Counted from the stretch's first letter, positions 1 to 8,751 are shown. The stretch: 64,000 bases of DNA from CBDCGV01 sp965216955 (GCA_965216955.1 CBDCGV010000018.1:434001-498000); one strand, 5' to 3'. The notes: generated from the sequence alone by a model not told the origin. Numbers and translations are program-made.

Positions 1-478
1 CTCGGGTTGTAAATATGTCCTCTTCAGCTGCAAGAGTAGCTGTTCCTACAGCAGGAACATACATGATGTCAAAATGGCAGTCGAAGCATTTACACGCACG
101 CTAAGAATGGAGCTTGCACCATGGGGAATTCAAGTATGCTGCATAGAACCTGGGGGTGTGAGAACACCAATGACCCATAATGCTGGTGACAATATGCGAA
201 AAAATTGGGAAAGCATGCCTCAACATGTAAGAGACAGATATGAGGATGTTTTGATTAAAACAAATGAAAAATTAGCAGAACAACTCAAGAGCGCCAATCC
301 TCCTGAACTTATTGCAGATGGTATTATTAAAGCTCTAAAAGCTAAAAGGCTCGACATCAGATATCCTGTGGGAAAAGAAGTTGCTTTCTTACCTATGACT
401 CAAAAATTTACAACAGAGGAAATTTTTGAAAACATTCTACTATTGCAATTTGGTATAAAAAGAAATTCAGAAGTATAA
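1..478 (+). pseudogene. SDR-family oxidoreductase, cut by window start, apparent -1 frameshift
   Basis: This is the C-terminal part of a short-chain dehydrogenase/reductase, an NAD(P)-dependent alcohol/ketone oxidoreductase. The first stretch reads in frame 3 (positions 3-74) as RVVNMSSSAA and then TYMMSK, which holds the catalytic Ser and the YxxxK pair. From about position 74 homology continues in frame 2 (MAVEAFTRTLRMELAPWGI, then EPGGVRTPM) to the stop at 478. The two halves join perfectly if one A is added to the A-run at 71-74. Without it, frame 3 stops at 102-104. The gene lies 10 bp before the aldehyde dehydrogenase gene, so it belongs to the same operon. The sequence cannot tell a real inactivating mutation from a homopolymer sequencing error. 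Confidence 0.8.
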
Positions 479-488
479 ACAAATAAAA

Positions 489-1931
489 ATGAGCGAAACA
501 GCAACTATTGGAACTAGTAAAATTGAGGGTGAGATTATTGAAAAATTTGAAGCGCTTAACAAAAATCAATATAACGTAAAACAATCCACCGCTAATCAAC
601 GTAAAAAAAAGCTCAAATCAATTGTTAAATGGATTCAGGAACATGAAGGCACCATTCAACAGGCGATGTATCTGGATATGAAACGGTCAAATCTCGACAC
701 CACTTCAGAACTTTTAATGGTAAAACTTGAAGGAGACCATGCTGCTCAAAATATTGACAAATGGATGAAACCTCATATTGTCCCAAACTCAAATATGAGT
801 AGAGGCACAAAGTCTTATTACCTATACGAACCTAAGGGCGTTGTTATGATTATGGCTCCTTGGAATGCTCCATTTGCGTGTACGTTAGTTCCTCTAATTG
901 GTGCAGTCGCTGCGGGTAATACCATAATGGTAAAACCGTCTGAACTAGCTCCTCACTCGTCCAAAGTACTGAAAAGGATGCTTAATGAACTTTTTGATCG
1001 TAATGAAATTGCAGTAGTGGAAGGTGGTGTAGAGGAAGCTACAACTTTGTTAAATCTCCCATTCAATCACATTTATTTTACAGGCGGGCCTAATATTGGA
1101 AAAATTGTAATGCGAGCTGCAGCCCAACATTTAACTTCTATAACGCTAGAATTAGGTGGAAAATCGCCAGCTATTGTTGACGAAGCTGCCGACGTAAAAA
1201 GTGCCGCAAAAAAAATTGGCTGGGGAAGATGCGCCAATAGTGGACAAGCTTGTATTGCACCTGATTATGCTTTGGTGCATTACGCTATTGAAGAAGATTT
1301 TATACATCATGTAGTTGAATCGCTAAAAGAGATGTATGATCCTAATAAAGACGGGTTTGATAAATCAGATGCTTTTCCTAGAATAATCAACAACCGTCAT
1401 TTTAATAGAATTAAAGCCATGCTAGAGGATGCGCTTGAAAAGGGTGCAACATTAGAATTAGGCGGCGAAACAGATGAAGAAGATAATTACATTTCACCTA
1501 CCGTATTATCAAATGTAACTCCTGATATGTTGGTAATGCAAGAAGAAATTTTTGGCCCGCTATTACCAATTATGGCTTTTCAAAACAAAGAAGAAGTCAT
1601 TGATTTTGTAAACAGTAAAGAAAAGCCCCTAGCCCTCTATATTTATAGCACTAAAAAGAAAAATGCAGATTACTTTTTAAACAACACTTCTGCAGGAAGT
1701 ACAGTTATTAATCACAATATGATTCAAGCAGGATTAAATCCTAATTTGCCTTTTGGTGGTGTAAATAATAGTGGTATGGGTAGATCCGTAGGAAAAGCGA
1801 CTTTCGCGAGTTTTTCTAATCAAAGATCGGTTGTAGAACAACCAACTGGTTGGAAAGACTTTAGCAATATCAGCTTCCCTCCCTACACCAATGTTTATAA
1901 ACGAATGATCAACTATCTTTTCAAAAACTAA
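489..1931 (+). CDS. aldehyde dehydrogenase (ALDH3 / coniferyl-aldehyde dehydrogenase-like)
   Basis: A 480-residue NAD(P)-dependent aldehyde dehydrogenase oxidising aldehydes to acids. Visible family motifs are APWNAPF, VKPSELAP, FTGGPNIGK, the general-base Glu in LELGGKSP (E221), the catalytic Cys in GQACIAP (C255), EEIFGPLLP, and PFGGVNNSGMGR near the end. The length and the short N-terminus fit the ALDH3 class rather than the roughly 500-residue ALDH1/2 class. A hydrophobic C-terminal tail is absent. It sits 10 bp after the SDR gene and 12 bp before a flavoprotein gene, suggesting alcohol or ketone to aldehyde to acid oxidation in one operon. The substrate cannot be read from the sequence. 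Confidence 0.93.
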   Translation: MSETATIGTSKIEGEIIEKFEALNKNQYNVKQSTANQRKKKLKSIVKWIQEHEGTIQQAMYLDMKRSNLDTTSELLMVKLEGDHAAQNIDKWMKPHIVPNSNMSRGTKSYYLYEPKGVVMIMAPWNAPFACTLVPLIGAVAAGNTIMVKPSELAPHSSKVLKRMLNELFDRNEIAVVEGGVEEATTLLNLPFNHIYFTGGPNIGKIVMRAAAQHLTSITLELGGKSPAIVDEAADVKSAAKKIGWGRCANSGQACIAPDYALVHYAIEEDFIHHVVESLKEMYDPNKDGFDKSDAFPRIINNRHFNRIKAMLEDALEKGATLELGGETDEEDNYISPTVLSNVTPDMLVMQEEIFGPLLPIMAFQNKEEVIDFVNSKEKPLALYIYSTKKKNADYFLNNTSAGSTVINHNMIQAGLNPNLPFGGVNNSGMGRSVGKATFASFSNQRSVVEQPTGWKDFSNISFPPYTNVYKRMINYLFKN

Positions 1932-1943
1932 TTACGATCACTT

Positions 1944-3599
1944 ATGTGGGATAAAGAAGTAGATGTACTTATCATTGGCTCTGGTGGCGGCGGGATGACT
2001 GCTGCACTTACAGCCCATAAAGAAAATCTAAGTACACTTATTATAGAAAAAAGCCCACATTATGGAGGTTCTACAGCTTTATCAGGAGGGGCCATTTGGA
2101 TACCTGACAACCACTTAATGCAGAGAGAAGGAATTCCCGATGACCTTAAAGATGCCAAAACTTATCTCAAAGCAATTACCAATGGGAAAACCCCTGATGC
2201 ACACATCAATAATTATTTGGAATACGCTAAAGCACTTGTGCAATATTTAGAAAATGAAACTCCGATTAGATTTTCAAGATGCCATGGCTACACGGACTAC
2301 TTTCCTGAACTACCCGGAGGGCATATAGAAGGTAGATCATTAGAACCTATTCCATTTAACGGAAAAATATTGAAAGAAACTTTCAAAGAACTCAATCCAC
2401 CAATTTGGCCAGTACCTGCTGGTATTGCACTCACAGCGTCAGAATACAACAAAGTGAACTTAGCCAACTCTACGTGGCTGGGCAAAAAGACCCTTTTCAA
2501 AATCTTGTGGCGTGCATTAAAAGATTTTCTTTTAAGAAAGAAAACACTAACCCTTGGGCAATCATTAATTGCTCAACTAAGGCTTGCTCTTAAAGATAGA
2601 GACTTACCCATATGGTTAAATACTTCATTTAAAGAGTTAATCATCGAAAATAATGAAGTCATTGGTGCGATAGTTATGAAAGATCAAAAACCCTTTAAAA
2701 TCAAAGCTAATAGTGGGGTGTTACTGGCCGCTGGGGGGTTTGCACAAAATCTAGCAATGCGCCAAAAATATCAGCAAGCACCTATTACCACTGATTGGAC
2801 CAATGCGCATAAAGGGAATACCGGAGATGCAATAAATGAAGGCATTAAGCTAGGTGCAAAAATTGACTTGATGGATGATGCCTGGTGGGGGCCTTGTAGT
2901 ATTTTACCGCAAGGAATGCCCTTTTTTCATGTTGCTGAACGATCATTGCCGGGAGCAATTATTGTCAACAAAAATGGCAAAAGATATGCTAATGAGGCAC
3001 TGCCCTACACGGAATTTGTTCATGAGATGTATAATAAAAATAGCAATGAAGCTCAAACAATCCCCAGCTACTTTATTATGGATCAGCGCTTTCGAAAAAA
3101 GTATGCTTTTGGCTTGATGCCCGCTGGAATGACGGGTAAAATGTACTTAAAATCTAAATACATTATTAAGGCGCGAACACTTGAAGAATTAGCGGATAAA
3201 ACAGGGATCCATTTGGAAAACTTAAAACAAACTGTTGAACGTTTTAATCAAATGGCCTCTAAAGGGAAAGATTTGGATTTCGGAAAAGGCGATAGTGCTT
3301 ACGACAGATACTATGGTGATTCAACGGTACAACCTAATCCATGCCTACATCCTCTTGAAAAGCCCCCTTATTATTGTGTAGTAATGCATCCGGGAGATAT
3401 AGGAACAAAAGGCGGTTTGGTAACAGATGAATTTGGTCGCGTTTTAAAGGACGACAATACCATTATTAAAAATTTGTACGCAACAGGAAATACCTCCGCA
3501 TCCATTATGCAAAATTCTTACCCTGGAGCCGGGGGGACTATTGGCCCATCCATGGTATTTGGATATATTGCCGTAAAAAAGATGTCGAAAAGTATTTAA
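1944..3599 (+). CDS. FAD-dependent 3-ketosteroid delta1-dehydrogenase-like oxidoreductase
   Basis: A 551-residue flavoprotein of the FAD_binding_2 (fumarate reductase/KstD) family. The N-terminal dinucleotide-binding motif is IIGSGGGG (residues 10-17), followed by the conserved GGSTALSGGAIWIP segment. The C-terminus carries YPGAGGTIGPSMVFGYIA, where the Tyr and Gly four residues on match the KstD catalytic Tyr/Gly pair. Known relatives introduce a C1-C2 double bond into 3-ketosteroids, but many homologues act on other cyclic or unsaturated substrates, so the steroid assignment is inferred. It is the third gene of the SDR-ALDH operon and is followed directly by a strong terminator. No signal peptide, so probably cytoplasmic. 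Confidence 0.85.
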   Translation: MWDKEVDVLIIGSGGGGMTAALTAHKENLSTLIIEKSPHYGGSTALSGGAIWIPDNHLMQREGIPDDLKDAKTYLKAITNGKTPDAHINNYLEYAKALVQYLENETPIRFSRCHGYTDYFPELPGGHIEGRSLEPIPFNGKILKETFKELNPPIWPVPAGIALTASEYNKVNLANSTWLGKKTLFKILWRALKDFLLRKKTLTLGQSLIAQLRLALKDRDLPIWLNTSFKELIIENNEVIGAIVMKDQKPFKIKANSGVLLAAGGFAQNLAMRQKYQQAPITTDWTNAHKGNTGDAINEGIKLGAKIDLMDDAWWGPCSILPQGMPFFHVAERSLPGAIIVNKNGKRYANEALPYTEFVHEMYNKNSNEAQTIPSYFIMDQRFRKKYAFGLMPAGMTGKMYLKSKYIIKARTLEELADKTGIHLENLKQTVERFNQMASKGKDLDFGKGDSAYDRYYGDSTVQPNPCLHPLEKPPYYCVVMHPGDIGTKGGLVTDEFGRVLKDDNTIIKNLYATGNTSASIMQNSYPGAGGTIGPSMVFGYIAVKKMSKSI

Positions 3600-3610
3600 C
3601 GACTAAAAAC

Positions 3611-3640
3611 AAAAGAGCCAACTAATAAGTTGGCTCTTTT
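3611..3640. terminator. bidirectional rho-independent terminator
   Basis: A perfect 12-bp stem (AAAAGAGCCAAC paired with GTTGGCTCTTTT) with a TAATAA loop gives a T-tract on either strand. It lies 11 bp after the flavoprotein stop and 25 bp before the end of the convergent outer-membrane protein gene, so it can end both transcripts. Confidence 0.9.
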
Positions 3641-3665
3641 ACAATTAATATTTAACTAACTACTA

Positions 3666-4292
3666 TTACCCTCCTATTGGAATTAAGTAAGCAACTGTAA
3701 ATTGTATATTTCTAGTTCTAGTTTTGGCACTACCATCTATAACATCGATCACGCCCACTCCAAAACGAACACCTACATCTAACTGTCCATTACCAAGTGC
3801 TTTACTAAATCCAGCTCCAAAATTTAACGCAAAATCAGCTCTCTTAGCTTCTCCATCTCCACCAAAATCTAAGCTTTCTTTGGTTTTATTCCCATCCACA
3901 TCTACGTCTACATCCTTTCCACTTACAGCAATTCCAATTTCAGGACCAAACTCGGCATATCCTCCAAAATCATCGCCACCAAAAGTAGCCTTACCCAATA
4001 AAGGAATGGCAATGTAATTAATTCTTGTAACAGACTTTGCATCTCCAGTACCTGTAATTCTAACTCCCTTTTGGCTAAACAACAATTCTGGTTGAACTGA
4101 AAACATTTCATTAATTGCGATATTAACAACTCCTCCAACGTGTGCCCCTAAAGAAAACTTTTCATCGTCAAATCCCGAAGTTTTTATTTTTGATATATTA
4201 AACCCACCTCTTGGTCCAACTTTTACCTCTACTTGCGCCGATGCTGAAACTGCTACAGCCACCATCAACATTACTACTAATAATTTTCTCAT
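3666..4292 (-). CDS. outer-membrane beta-barrel protein (OMP_b-brl_2-type)
   Basis: A 208-residue exported protein. It begins MRKLLVVMLMVAVAVSASAQ, a textbook signal peptide with an AxA-Q cleavage site; a longer start at 4319 would fall on top of the predicted -7 box and is rejected. The mature part opens with VKVGPRGGFNISKI, typical of Bacteroidota small outer-membrane barrels of the PorT/OMP_b-brl_2 kind. It continues as alternating amphipathic strands rich in Gly and Asp and ends in a strand (FTVAYLIPIGG) suitable for BAM recognition. Ligand and role are unknown. It is a single-gene unit, convergent with the flavoprotein operon. Confidence 0.82.
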   Translation of the reverse strand: MRKLLVVMLMVAVAVSASAQVEVKVGPRGGFNISKIKTSGFDDEKFSLGAHVGGVVNIAINEMFSVQPELLFSQKGVRITGTGDAKSVTRINYIAIPLLGKATFGGDDFGGYAEFGPEIGIAVSGKDVDVDVDGNKTKESLDFGGDGEAKRADFALNFGAGFSKALGNGQLDVGVRFGVGVIDVIDGSAKTRTRNIQFTVAYLIPIGG

Positions 4293-4315
4293 AATTTTTG
4301 TTTTTGTTTTGCCGC

Positions 4316-4343
4316 ACAAGATAGAGTGTTAGAGCCAAACCAA
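4316..4343 (-). promoter_or_regulatory. putative Bacteroidota promoter for the barrel gene
   Basis: Read on the minus strand, TATCTTGT (4323-4316) resembles the TAnnTTTG -7 box with one mismatch, and a TTG at 4343-4341 lies 17 bp upstream, near the usual -33 spacing. The box is about 24 bp before the ATG at 4292, which supports that start. Confidence 0.4.
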
Positions 4344-4515
4344 CAATTCTCGTTATTGACCTGAATAATCCTATTGTGGAAAAAATGAGCATATTAAAAA
4401 AGAAATAAATTCACCTTTCTTAGAAGTCCTTTAAGAACAATAAACTAAATACAATAAAAAAGAATAATATTTAAATTATTATTACTTGAAGCAAGACAAA
4501 TTTAATGTATAAGTA

Positions 4516-4538
4516 AAATAGCAGAAAACCTGCTATTT
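4516..4538 (-). terminator. probable terminator after the small Tyr-rich protein gene
   Basis: A 9-bp perfect stem (AAATAGCAG / CTGCTATTT) with a 5-base loop overlaps the stop codon of the minus-strand gene ending at 4537. On that strand it is followed by a short, interrupted T-tract, so termination is likely but may be weak. Confidence 0.5.
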
Positions 4539-4983
4539 ACCAGCACCAATTATTATAATTATATCGGTTTGAATAATAGTTATAAGGTCTATAGCGATTG
4601 AATGAGCGGTGATTTCCGTCAATTAAATCTGCAACAATAGAAGCTCCTGCCACACCTAAGCCTACTCCTAACCATGGTCTACTATAAGAATGATATCGAT
4701 TATAATATCCCCCATTATAAGATGGTCGGTTATTTATACGTGCCAGCCTTCTTTCTTGCTTATATTCTGTCTTGTTGGCCTTCTTTTTCAATTTCTCTTC
4801 ATACCTATCATAGACATAATAGGTATCCTGTTTAGTAGTGCTTTGCGTAAGATTCGTTTCGGCACTTATTTTCTGATATTTTTCCAAACTTTTCATATAG
4901 TTTGGGTTCTGGTCAGTCAGTAACTCATTTTGAGCCAAAGCTACTACTGGGCAAATTAAAATAGCAAACAATAAATTTCTCAT
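4537..4983 (-). CDS. small exported Tyr/Asn/Arg-rich protein of unknown function
   Basis: A 148-residue protein I cannot assign. MRNLLFAILICPVVALAQ is a clear signal peptide. Residues of about 20-85 are polar and charged, with many Lys/Gln/Thr. Next comes a Gly/Ala-rich hydrophobic stretch (WLGVGLGVAGASIVADLI) that could be a glycine-zipper membrane segment. The tail is low-complexity Asn/Tyr/Arg ending YNNWCW. It is last in the run LpoB, COG3014 lipoprotein, this gene, 48 bp after the COG3014 gene, and a hairpin ends the unit at its stop. The context suggests an envelope role; the low-complexity tail makes homology searches unreliable. Confidence 0.7.
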   Translation of the reverse strand: MRNLLFAILICPVVALAQNELLTDQNPNYMKSLEKYQKISAETNLTQSTTKQDTYYVYDRYEEKLKKKANKTEYKQERRLARINNRPSYNGGYYNRYHSYSRPWLGVGLGVAGASIVADLIDGNHRSFNRYRPYNYYSNRYNYNNWCW

Positions 4984-5031
4984 ATCACATTTTTAATATT
5001 TGAACAATCTCCTCTTATTATCTAAAAATAA

Positions 5032-6441
5032 TCAATATCTACTACTATAGCTAAACTCTAAAGATTGATAATTAAAGAAATAAGTATCTCCATTTCCCTC
5101 TATCTTAATATCGGCTACAGTATCACTCCTATTATTAGACAACAACTTTAATGCCATATTATTGTCTCCTTTCTTTAGAGGTACTCGTGTATATGCTATC
5201 ATACTGGGTAATGTAAACCAACCACGTGTATCTGCTTGTTCTGATATGGCATTTACAAAACCTATCACAGCCCCAGCAGTTTCATTCTTGCTTCTAACAG
5301 CATACTCAGCAGCTTTTTTTGTCGCCAACCTCAACAAAGATTTCGACAACTCTATTGCTAATCTATCACGTAAAGACTTAAAAGCAATGGCATTAATATC
5401 TTCAGCAGGCTCTAGATTGTAGCTTGTGTCATTGATTTCAACCATGGCATGTGTAAACACATTTGACCTTTGAATATATTTTGGAATAGCCATTTTAAAT
5501 ATTTTCAGATCAAATAAATCTTCTTGTTCTTCTTTATCCATATCTCCTATATAGAATGGCAGATTAATATTATATTCTTCATTGACAAAACGAACCCATC
5601 CAACATCACCTGGTAAAATCAAAAAAGTAATAAAACTCTGAGATTTGTAGGGGCTCCTTCCATTTTCCCAAAAGAAGACCACTTCTCCGTCTTCACTAAA
5701 TTTTGATTTCAAAGGCAAATTAAACTTCTTACTAAAGTAATCTGCTTGCCCTCTATTACCTGATGCATTAGCAACACGAATCAAGTCTTTCTTTAACTGC
5801 TGGGGAGCTGAAACATTCATATATTGCTCCTTCCCTCCCTTATTAAATAACTCATATGCATTTCTGTAAGCTATAAATGCATTATTGTAATCTTTTTGAG
5901 CATCATAAATCAAGCCCATTAAAATGTGCGCAAAAGCATCATTTTGATACTTGTCTTTTTTGTCCTTATATCTATCATTCAAAATTTGCAACTTGAGATT
6001 AATTCGCCTCGCCTCCACCAAGGCATCATCATATTTTCTCAAGTTCATATAGTTCAATGCCTTGTAATAGTGAATCATGATAGTTTCAAAATGTTCCGCC
6101 TTATATGGTGTAATGGTAGGATTGAAAAAATAACTCCCAATTTCGGCACCTATATTGGCTTTGTAATCTTCTATCATTATATCAGCCGCATTGAAATAAT
6201 GATTACTTGAATCATGTTTTGCTTGCAAATGAAGCAAATAACCTTTATTCAAATGATAAAGTAATCTGTTTCGAGGTTTATTTAAATACTTATCACTATC
6301 TAAAACACTTTCTGCCTTTTTATAGTCCCCTTTTTGCAATTGCTCTTCAATACCAAGATAACTTCTATAGTATGAAGAACAACCGGAAAAAAGGTACAAT
6401 GCTAACATTAAAACCACCCGGTATGACATGAGTAGTTTCAT
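5032..6441 (-). CDS. COG3014-family lipoprotein with TPR-like repeats
   Basis: A 469-residue lipoprotein: hydrophobic N-terminus with lipobox LFSGC, lipidated Cys21. The N-terminal half is helical and repeat-like (QKGDYKKAESVL; LNKGYLLHLQAKHDSSNHYF; LMGLIYDAQKDYNNAFIAYR), consistent with TPRs; the C-terminal half is mixed alpha/beta. The overall pattern matches the conserved uncharacterised family COG3014. In Gammaproteobacteria members of this family lie beside lpoB, and here it follows lpoB by 59 bp, so that linkage is kept in a distant phylum. A role in envelope or peptidoglycan assembly is inferred from the linkage only. Confidence 0.85.
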   Translation of the reverse strand: MKLLMSYRVVLMLALYLFSGCSSYYRSYLGIEEQLQKGDYKKAESVLDSDKYLNKPRNRLLYHLNKGYLLHLQAKHDSSNHYFNAADIMIEDYKANIGAEIGSYFFNPTITPYKAEHFETIMIHYYKALNYMNLRKYDDALVEARRINLKLQILNDRYKDKKDKYQNDAFAHILMGLIYDAQKDYNNAFIAYRNAYELFNKGGKEQYMNVSAPQQLKKDLIRVANASGNRGQADYFSKKFNLPLKSKFSEDGEVVFFWENGRSPYKSQSFITFLILPGDVGWVRFVNEEYNINLPFYIGDMDKEEQEDLFDLKIFKMAIPKYIQRSNVFTHAMVEINDTSYNLEPAEDINAIAFKSLRDRLAIELSKSLLRLATKKAAEYAVRSKNETAGAVIGFVNAISEQADTRGWFTLPSMIAYTRVPLKKGDNNMALKLLSNNRSDTVADIKIEGNGDTYFFNYQSLEFSYSSRY

Positions 6442-6500
6442 AGTGAAAGGCTTGCTTTAATTTTTAAATATTCAATAAATGCTATCTATCAGCCCTTAAG

Positions 6501-7091
6501 CTAATTTTTAATGAATTTTTTAATCTTTTTATCACCAATCCATACAATCTCATTCGTTTGCATATGTGTCAACTCTGCATTGACCTGATAATAAGTAGTT
6601 TTTTCTCTTTTATATTGATCCACTATTGAATTGATACTCCCTTGCAACATAAAGTCTGCTCCTATTTCTAACCCCCACTGTTTCATAGTAGATTGTGATG
6701 CATTATCTTGTTGATCGGCACGCTCTGCTCTTACTTCCTCTCTTTTGGCCCCTCCTTGCACCAAACGAACCCTGCCAGACTCAATAAAAGATTTCTCTAC
6801 ATCCTTTATAAAAGTTTCTGCTTCAATATGTTCATGCGATTTATTTCTAACTAAACCAACAATAACCACTGGTTTTTCTCCATTGTTATTTTGATAAAAG
6901 TCTGTCAACCAAGATCCACTCAATATTTCTTCAACTAGCTCTTGTGAAGTGAAACGTGAATCTGTATCGTTCCATCTTCCACCCAAATCTGTATCTGAAC
7001 TAGGATCAATTCGAGTAATTTTTCTATTACAACCGACCAATACAATTGCAATAAGTAAGGCACTTAAAATGTGTATATTAATTTTTCTCAT
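6501..7091 (-). CDS. lpoB: LpoB-like penicillin-binding protein activator lipoprotein
   Basis: A 196-residue lipoprotein with lipobox LVGC (Cys21). The region from about residue 40 matches the LpoB family: DTDLGGRWNDTDSRFTSQEL, SGSWLTDF, KPVVIVGLVRNKS, a central FIESGRVRLVQGG, GADFMLQGSINS, and the final TNEIVWIGDKKIKKFIK. In E. coli LpoB is an outer-membrane lipoprotein that stimulates PBP1b. Here it is about the family's length but lacks the long Pro-rich linker of enterobacterial LpoB. It is followed by the COG3014 gene, its usual neighbour. The target synthase is not in the window. Confidence 0.88.
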   Translation of the reverse strand: MRKINIHILSALLIAIVLVGCNRKITRIDPSSDTDLGGRWNDTDSRFTSQELVEEILSGSWLTDFYQNNNGEKPVVIVGLVRNKSHEHIEAETFIKDVEKSFIESGRVRLVQGGAKREEVRAERADQQDNASQSTMKQWGLEIGADFMLQGSINSIVDQYKREKTTYYQVNAELTHMQTNEIVWIGDKKIKKFIKN

Positions 7092-7110
7092 TGTACATTT
7101 TTTTTTAAAC

Positions 7111-7133
7111 TAGACCAAATATTAGACCAATAT
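7111..7133. repeat. tandem 11-12 bp repeat upstream of lpoB
   Basis: TAGACCAAATAT (7111-7122) is followed immediately by TAGACCAATAT (7123-7133), 20 bp upstream of the lpoB start and just after the hydrolase gene. Position and tandem layout would suit an operator or promoter element; no regulator is indicated. Confidence 0.45.
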
Positions 7134-7145
7134 TTAAATCTTCTC

Positions 7146-7931
7146 TTAAAAGTTGTTAAGAATTTGATTAATAGTGTTAGCGGTTGTCGAAGTATATTCC
7201 AGTGGAAACATATGAGACCCCTTAATCTCAAAATGATTAAAGCTATTCTGTTTTAATATTCTCTTTAAAAAATAAGGCTTTACTACATTTGTTTCGCTTC
7301 CAGTGATTATTGATGCTTTAATTTTTAGTTTCCCCTTTAAGCGATCGATATTTAATGGTACCTTTCTAAAAACAGCCAATTCGTTTTCCAACTTAAAACC
7401 CAATGTATACCCTTTACCCGTTTCCTTTAAACCAAATTTCACATAGTCTTTTAAGCATTCTTTTTCTAAATTTTTAAAAAGCTTTTTAGGTTCAAAATAG
7501 GACAATGCCTCAGCCCTTGAATTCCAGATTGTTTTCCTATCCTTAGAACGACCTGCCGGTGTAACATAATCCATTAAACCAAACAACCTTAACAATTTAG
7601 ACCCTAATGCATATCTTCCAGTTAAAAGAACAGGGTCTAACAAAATTATTTGTTCAAATAACTCTGGAAATTCACATGCCGCCATATAGGTAGTTGTTGC
7701 CCCAAAAGAATGACCAATACCTATTATGGGTTCATCAAAATTTGCACGTATATAATCCGCTATTTCTCTTTTTGTGCTTTCCCATCCTAAATTAATAGGG
7801 TAATCTGGATGATGACCCAACATAGGAATGGCCTCTACCTCGAAGCCTAATTCTGACAAATTATCAAACAATTTGCTGTATGTTCCAGCCGGAATTCCAT
7901 TGGCATGCGCAAAATGAATCTTGTTTGACAT
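7146..7931 (-). CDS. alpha/beta-fold hydrolase
   Basis: A 261-residue soluble alpha/beta hydrolase. The oxyanion/entry region FAHANGIPAGTY is at the N-terminus, the nucleophile elbow is GHSFG with Ser75, a candidate acid Asp lies in ILLDPVLL, and a candidate catalytic His is in KGSHMFPLE near the C-terminus. No signal peptide. The HANG start and 260-residue length are common among Bacteroidota hydrolases of unknown substrate. It could head the minus-strand run into lpoB (54 bp gap). Its ATG is only 28 bp from the divergent argB start, so the two promoters must overlap or lie within coding sequence. Confidence 0.85.
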   Translation of the reverse strand: MSNKIHFAHANGIPAGTYSKLFDNLSELGFEVEAIPMLGHHPDYPINLGWESTKREIADYIRANFDEPIIGIGHSFGATTTYMAACEFPELFEQIILLDPVLLTGRYALGSKLLRLFGLMDYVTPAGRSKDRKTIWNSRAEALSYFEPKKLFKNLEKECLKDYVKFGLKETGKGYTLGFKLENELAVFRKVPLNIDRLKGKLKIKASIITGSETNVVKPYFLKRILKQNSFNHFEIKGSHMFPLEYTSTTANTINQILNNF

Positions 7932-7959
7932 ATCTTTACAATTTGATTTAAGAAGCCAA

Positions 7960-8751
7960 ATGAACGAAAAAATTTACATAATAAAAATCGGAGGCAACGT
8001 TATCAATGATGAGGAACAGCTATCGCTCTTTTTAAAACAATTTTCTACTATTAACGAAAAGAAGATCTTAGTGCATGGCGGTGGTAAATTGGCTTCAACA
8101 CTAAGTAAAAGAATGGGTGTTGTGCCCAAAATGGTGGATGGTAGAAGAATAACAGATGCTGAAACATTAAAAGTTGTAACCATGGTTTATGGTGGACTCA
8201 TAAATAAAAATATTGTCGCGAAATTACAGTCGAATGGATGCAATGCCATTGGACTATCTGGAGCGGATGGAAATTTGGTTACTGCGCACAAAAGAGTAAA
8301 CAATACGGTAGATTATGGATTTGTTGGAGATATTGATAATATCAATAGTACTTTATTAAAAACCCTATTGTCGACGCAGTTAACACCAGTTATTGCCCCA
8401 TTGAGTTTTGATAGCGCATTAGCTTCGATACTAAATACCAATGCAGATACTATTGCTTCAGAAATAGCCCAATCATTATCGAATAGCTATAAAGTAAATC
8501 TGGTTTATTGCTTCGAAATGCCCGGATTAATGCATGATATTAGTGATCCTCAAAGTAAAATTGATCAATTAAACTTAGACGAAATAGAAAAATTAAAATT
8601 AGATAAAGTAATAACTGATGGGATGCTTCCAAAAATCGACAATTGCTCCAAAGCTCTCAAAAATGGCGTACATAAAGTAGTTATCTGTCGCGCAAATGAT
8701 CTAATAGAAGTCATCAATGGAACTACAAAAGGAACAACAATAAAGAATTGA
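7960..8751 (+). CDS. argB: acetylglutamate kinase
   Basis: A 263-residue amino-acid kinase that phosphorylates N-acetylglutamate, the second step of arginine synthesis. Diagnostic segments are KIGGNVI at the N-terminus, the LVHGGGK phosphate loop, GLSGADGN, ILNTNADTIASEIA and DGMLPKIDNCSKAL. The ATG at 7960 places KIGGNVI where the family has it; an upstream ATG at 7921 would overlap the divergent hydrolase gene. The stop overlaps the next gene's TTG start (TTGA), so translation is probably coupled. Some Bacteroidota use N-succinyl instead of N-acetyl intermediates; the sequence alone does not settle that. Confidence 0.93.
   Translation: MNEKIYIIKIGGNVINDEEQLSLFLKQFSTINEKKILVHGGGKLASTLSKRMGVVPKMVDGRRITDAETLKVVTMVYGGLINKNIVAKLQSNGCNAIGLSGADGNLVTAHKRVNNTVDYGFVGDIDNINSTLLKTLLSTQLTPVIAPLSFDSALASILNTNADTIASEIAQSLSNSYKVNLVYCFEMPGLMHDISDPQSKIDQLNLDEIEKLKLDKVITDGMLPKIDNCSKALKNGVHKVVICRANDLIEVINGTTKGTTIKN

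Noticed and set aside
3724..4017. Open frame on the plus strand, rich in Pro/Ser/Lys
   Set aside because: It is antisense to the outer-membrane protein gene, has no start context, and its low-complexity composition reflects the opposite frame.
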